A stretch of 8,347 nucleotides of DNA from Frankiales bacterium (lineage in GTDB: Bacteria; Actinomycetota; Actinomycetes; Mycobacteriales; SCTD01): positions 1 to 8,347 of the forward strand of contig JAODNB010000160.1 in assembly GCA_025464795.1 (NCBI GenBank), read 5' to 3'. The notes under the pieces are model-generated. The model did not search any database. It saw only the letters and a program-made list of their open reading frames with translations, and was not told where the DNA came from. Of this stretch, positions 6,639 to 8,347 are shown piece by piece. Each line of letters opens with the position of its first letter. The first letter of the stretch is position 1. A program made the translations under genes and the position numbers.

Positions 6639-7556
6639 TCAGCCGATCTTCTTGGCCCGGTTCGGCGTGGTGACGGCGCTCAGGGCCTCGAGCAGCGCGG
6701 GCCCGAAGACGTTCGCCTTCAGCACGAGGGACGCATGCCCCCCGTCCAGCTCGACGACCGTCGCGTTCGGGATGGAGGCGGCGAGCTTGCGCTGACGGCG
6801 CTGCGGGATGGTGTGGTCCTTGAGGGTGACTATCACCGCAGTGGGAACGTCGACGCCGCTGATCCAGTCGCGGGAGTTGAAGCGGCCCAGCTGCTCGAGG
6901 ACAGCCGGCAGGTTCCACGCGCTGGTGCTGCGGAACTCGATGAGGCCCCACCCGGAGCCGCTCGAGTCGAAGCCGGGCAGCTCGGGGAGCGTCGCGTGCA
7001 CCCGCTCGCCCCGCGTCCGGACGACGGGCAGCAGCGGCTTCATCGCGACCGTCATGACCGGGAAGAAGAAGCGCTCGCGGCGAGCGCCCTGGAAGTTGCG
7101 GGCCGTCGCTGCCAGCACGAGGCCCTCCACGCGGGTCGGGTGCTGCTTCCACATGAGCTGGGCGATCGCGCCGCCCATGGAGTAGCCGACCGGGATGACG
7201 GCGTCGATGCCCAGGACGTCCATGAGCGCGACGGCGTCGTCGGCGCAGTCCTCGAAGGAGAACCTCGGTGAGCGGATGCCGCGGCCGTGCCAGCGCTGGT
7301 CGAAGGTGATGACGCGGTAGTGCTTCGCGAGCTCCGCGAGGACCGGGTACCAGCTGAGGTAGGCGGTGCACCCGAGCGCGTGCAGCAGCATCACGGTCGG
7401 GGCCCCCTCAGGGCCGGGCACGTCGACCACGAAGGTCTTCCCGCGCCCCGGTAGCTCGACCATCTGCCCCTCGGGGACGGTCGGCACGCTGGGGGCGGTG
7501 ACCAGCTTGCGCAGCAGGGGGCCGACGTGCCGGCGTACAGCGGTCCTCGTGCTCAC
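6639..7556 (-). CDS. Alpha/beta-fold hydrolase (serine hydrolase, substrate unknown)
   Basis: A 305-residue single-domain alpha/beta hydrolase, probably cytoplasmic: no signal peptide is seen after the basic N-terminus (MSTRTAVRRHVGPLLRKL). The fold is shown by LLHALGCTAYLSWYPVL (57-73) with the HALG oxyanion-hole strand, FDQRWHGRG (85-93) and the nucleophile elbow GYSMGG with Ser126. The remaining triad is plausibly Asp247 (in LKDHTIP) and His274 (in GGHASL), at the usual spacing. Family members cleave esters, lipids or C-C bonds; nothing here fixes the substrate. The start was set at GTG 7556 rather than an upstream in-frame ATG (7634) because GGAGGAA stands 7 nt before it and the upstream residues are Cys/Arg-rich and unlike the family. 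It follows a wax ester/triacylglycerol synthase gene after 130 bp, which makes a lipase or esterase role in storage-lipid turnover a reasonable guess. An epoxide hydrolase or haloalkane dehalogenase is less likely, given the Ser nucleophile. Confidence 0.88.
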   Translation of the reverse strand: MSTRTAVRRHVGPLLRKLVTAPSVPTVPEGQMVELPGRGKTFVVDVPGPEGAPTVMLLHALGCTAYLSWYPVLAELAKHYRVITFDQRWHGRGIRSPRFSFEDCADDAVALMDVLGIDAVIPVGYSMGGAIAQLMWKQHPTRVEGLVLAATARNFQGARRERFFFPVMTVAMKPLLPVVRTRGERVHATLPELPGFDSSGSGWGLIEFRSTSAWNLPAVLEQLGRFNSRDWISGVDVPTAVIVTLKDHTIPQRRQRKLAASIPNATVVELDGGHASLVLKANVFGPALLEALSAVTTPNRAKKIG

Positions 7557-7563
7557 AGGGCAG

Positions 7564-7570
7564 TTCCTCC
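7564..7570 (-). promoter_or_regulatory. Ribosome binding site of the alpha/beta hydrolase
   Basis: The minus strand reads GGAGGAA, 7 nt before the GTG at 7556, and decides the start of the hydrolase. The rest of the 130-bp spacer (7557-7686) separates the hydrolase from the acyltransferase gene. A -10-like TAACCT (7612-7607) is present without a matching -35, so a separate promoter is possible but unproven. A short inverted repeat AGGAC/GTCCT (about 7672-7687) overlaps the acyltransferase stop and is too weak to call a terminator. Confidence 0.7.
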
Positions 7571-7686
7571 AGTGGGTCGCTGTCCTTGGACCAGCCGAAC
7601 GAGAACAGGTTACAGAGCAAGCAGCGTCTCGCACCCGATCTGTCGAAGGGCAAGGGGTTGTCCCAGTGGCTAGGACGTTCCGGTCC

Positions 7687-8347
7687 TCACGACAGCGCGA
7701 GGAGCTCGGCCAGCGAGCTCTCGAGACCTGCGAGCAGGACCTCGACGTCGGGGAGGTTGTCGGGGCACGAGAGCGCCGAGAAGCTCATCGTGTCGAGGTA
7801 GGACCAGACCGTGATGTTCAACCCGATGCCCTGCAGGATGGGGCCGACGCTGAAGAGCTGGTCCAGGCGCGCTCCGGCGATGTGGATCGGCACCGGCGGC
7901 CCGGGCACGTTGGAGACCACGAGGTTGAACGGCGCCGCGTGCAGGTTCGCGGCCCGCAGGTGCGAGTACGCCCGCATGAAGCCGTTGAACGGTGCCGGCG
8001 GCGCGAACTGCCACCAGCTCTCCAGCATGTCCAGGCCCAGCTTGTGCTGGATCTGCTTGGCCTCCGACGTCGTCGCCGAGATGGCCTTGAGGCGCTCGAT
8101 CGGGTCAGCGATGTCGGTGTGCAGCGACGTGAACAGGTTGGAGACCCGGTTCCCGGTGAGCCGGATCACGTCCTTCGTGGAGTCGGTCCCGACAGGCACC
8201 CCGGCCAGGAGCGAGCCGTCGACCGTCTCGCCGTGCCGCGCGAACCACTCGTTCATCGCGCCGGCGACGACCGCGAGCACGACGTCGTTGAGGGTCACGC
8301 CGTGCGCCGTCTTGACCTTCTTGAAGTCCTCGATCGGGAGGACTGCC
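7687..8347 (-). CDS. Wax ester synthase/diacylglycerol acyltransferase (WS/DGAT), C-terminal part only
   Basis: The last 220 residues of a WS/DGAT-family O-acyltransferase; the 5' part lies beyond the right edge. The frame stays open to the window end (AVLPIEDFKKVKTAHGVTLN is visible before the internal GTG at 8298), so that GTG is not the start. Diagnostic signs: VTLNDVVLAVVAGAMN, VPVGTDS, NRVSNLFTSL, then the hallmark NLVVSNVPGPP (codons 7926-7894), and SVGPILQGIGLNITVWSYLD, which mark the WS/DGAT C-terminal domain. The family joins acyl-CoA to fatty alcohols or diacylglycerol to make wax esters or triacylglycerol stored in lipid bodies, and is frequent in mycolata and other actinobacteria. 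The catalytic HHxxxDG motif sits in the N-terminal half and cannot be checked here, so activity is not shown. A lipase-like hydrolase follows downstream. Full-length members are about 450-480 residues, so roughly half is present. Confidence 0.93.
   Translation of the reverse strand, partial: AVLPIEDFKKVKTAHGVTLNDVVLAVVAGAMNEWFARHGETVDGSLLAGVPVGTDSTKDVIRLTGNRVSNLFTSLHTDIADPIERLKAISATTSEAKQIQHKLGLDMLESWWQFAPPAPFNGFMRAYSHLRAANLHAAPFNLVVSNVPGPPVPIHIAGARLDQLFSVGPILQGIGLNITVWSYLDTMSFSALSCPDNLPDVEVLLAGLESSLAELLALS

Noticed and set aside
5242..7371. A 709-codon minus-strand frame that would extend cysQ upstream through tetR and the hydrolase.
   Set aside because: The part before 5979 is an out-of-frame reading of the TetR and hydrolase genes. 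CysQ has a normal family-length start at 5979.
7672..7687. AGGAC/GTCCT hairpin at the end of the acyltransferase gene as a terminator.
   Set aside because: The stem is 5 bp, there is no U-tract in the transcript and it overlaps the stop codon.

Overview
The window is a high-GC, gene-dense stretch whose seven genes all lie on the minus strand. GTG starts are frequent, intergenic gaps are short, and the gene set (a fused CysN/CysC with CysD, a WS/DGAT acyltransferase, a Liv-type lipoprotein) points to an actinobacterium. A Nocardioides-like or related member of the class is plausible, but this is inference from style and gene content, not a phylogenetic result. No RNA gene, IS element, CRISPR array or phage feature was seen.

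Read in the direction of transcription, from high to low coordinates, there are three blocks. (1) Lipid and hydrolase block, 8347-6639: the C-terminal part of a wax ester synthase/diacylglycerol acyltransferase, then 130 bp of spacer, then an alpha/beta hydrolase with its own ribosome binding site. (2) Sulfate-activation operon, 6599-2415: a TetR-family regulator, then cysQ, cysD and a fused cysNC. Each junction overlaps by 4, 4 and 1 nt. The tetR start looks leaderless, with a possible promoter immediately upstream. Together these genes turn sulfate and ATP into APS (CysD/CysN) and PAPS (CysC), while CysQ removes the by-product PAP. No cysH, sulfite reductase, sulfate transporter or sulfotransferase lies in the operon. 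(3) Branched-chain amino acid type ABC transporter, 2358-1: a lipoprotein substrate-binding protein with a long Gly/Thr repeat linker, then a LivH-type permease that starts 3 nt after it and runs off the window.

Most of the content belongs to known families. The points most worth a second look are the TetR gene built into the PAPS operon, the probable leaderless promoter/operator in front of it, and the 12-bp tandem repeat coding the linker of the binding protein. I do not see a clearly new multi-gene system. The long plus-strand open frames are shadows of the minus-strand genes in GC-rich DNA.
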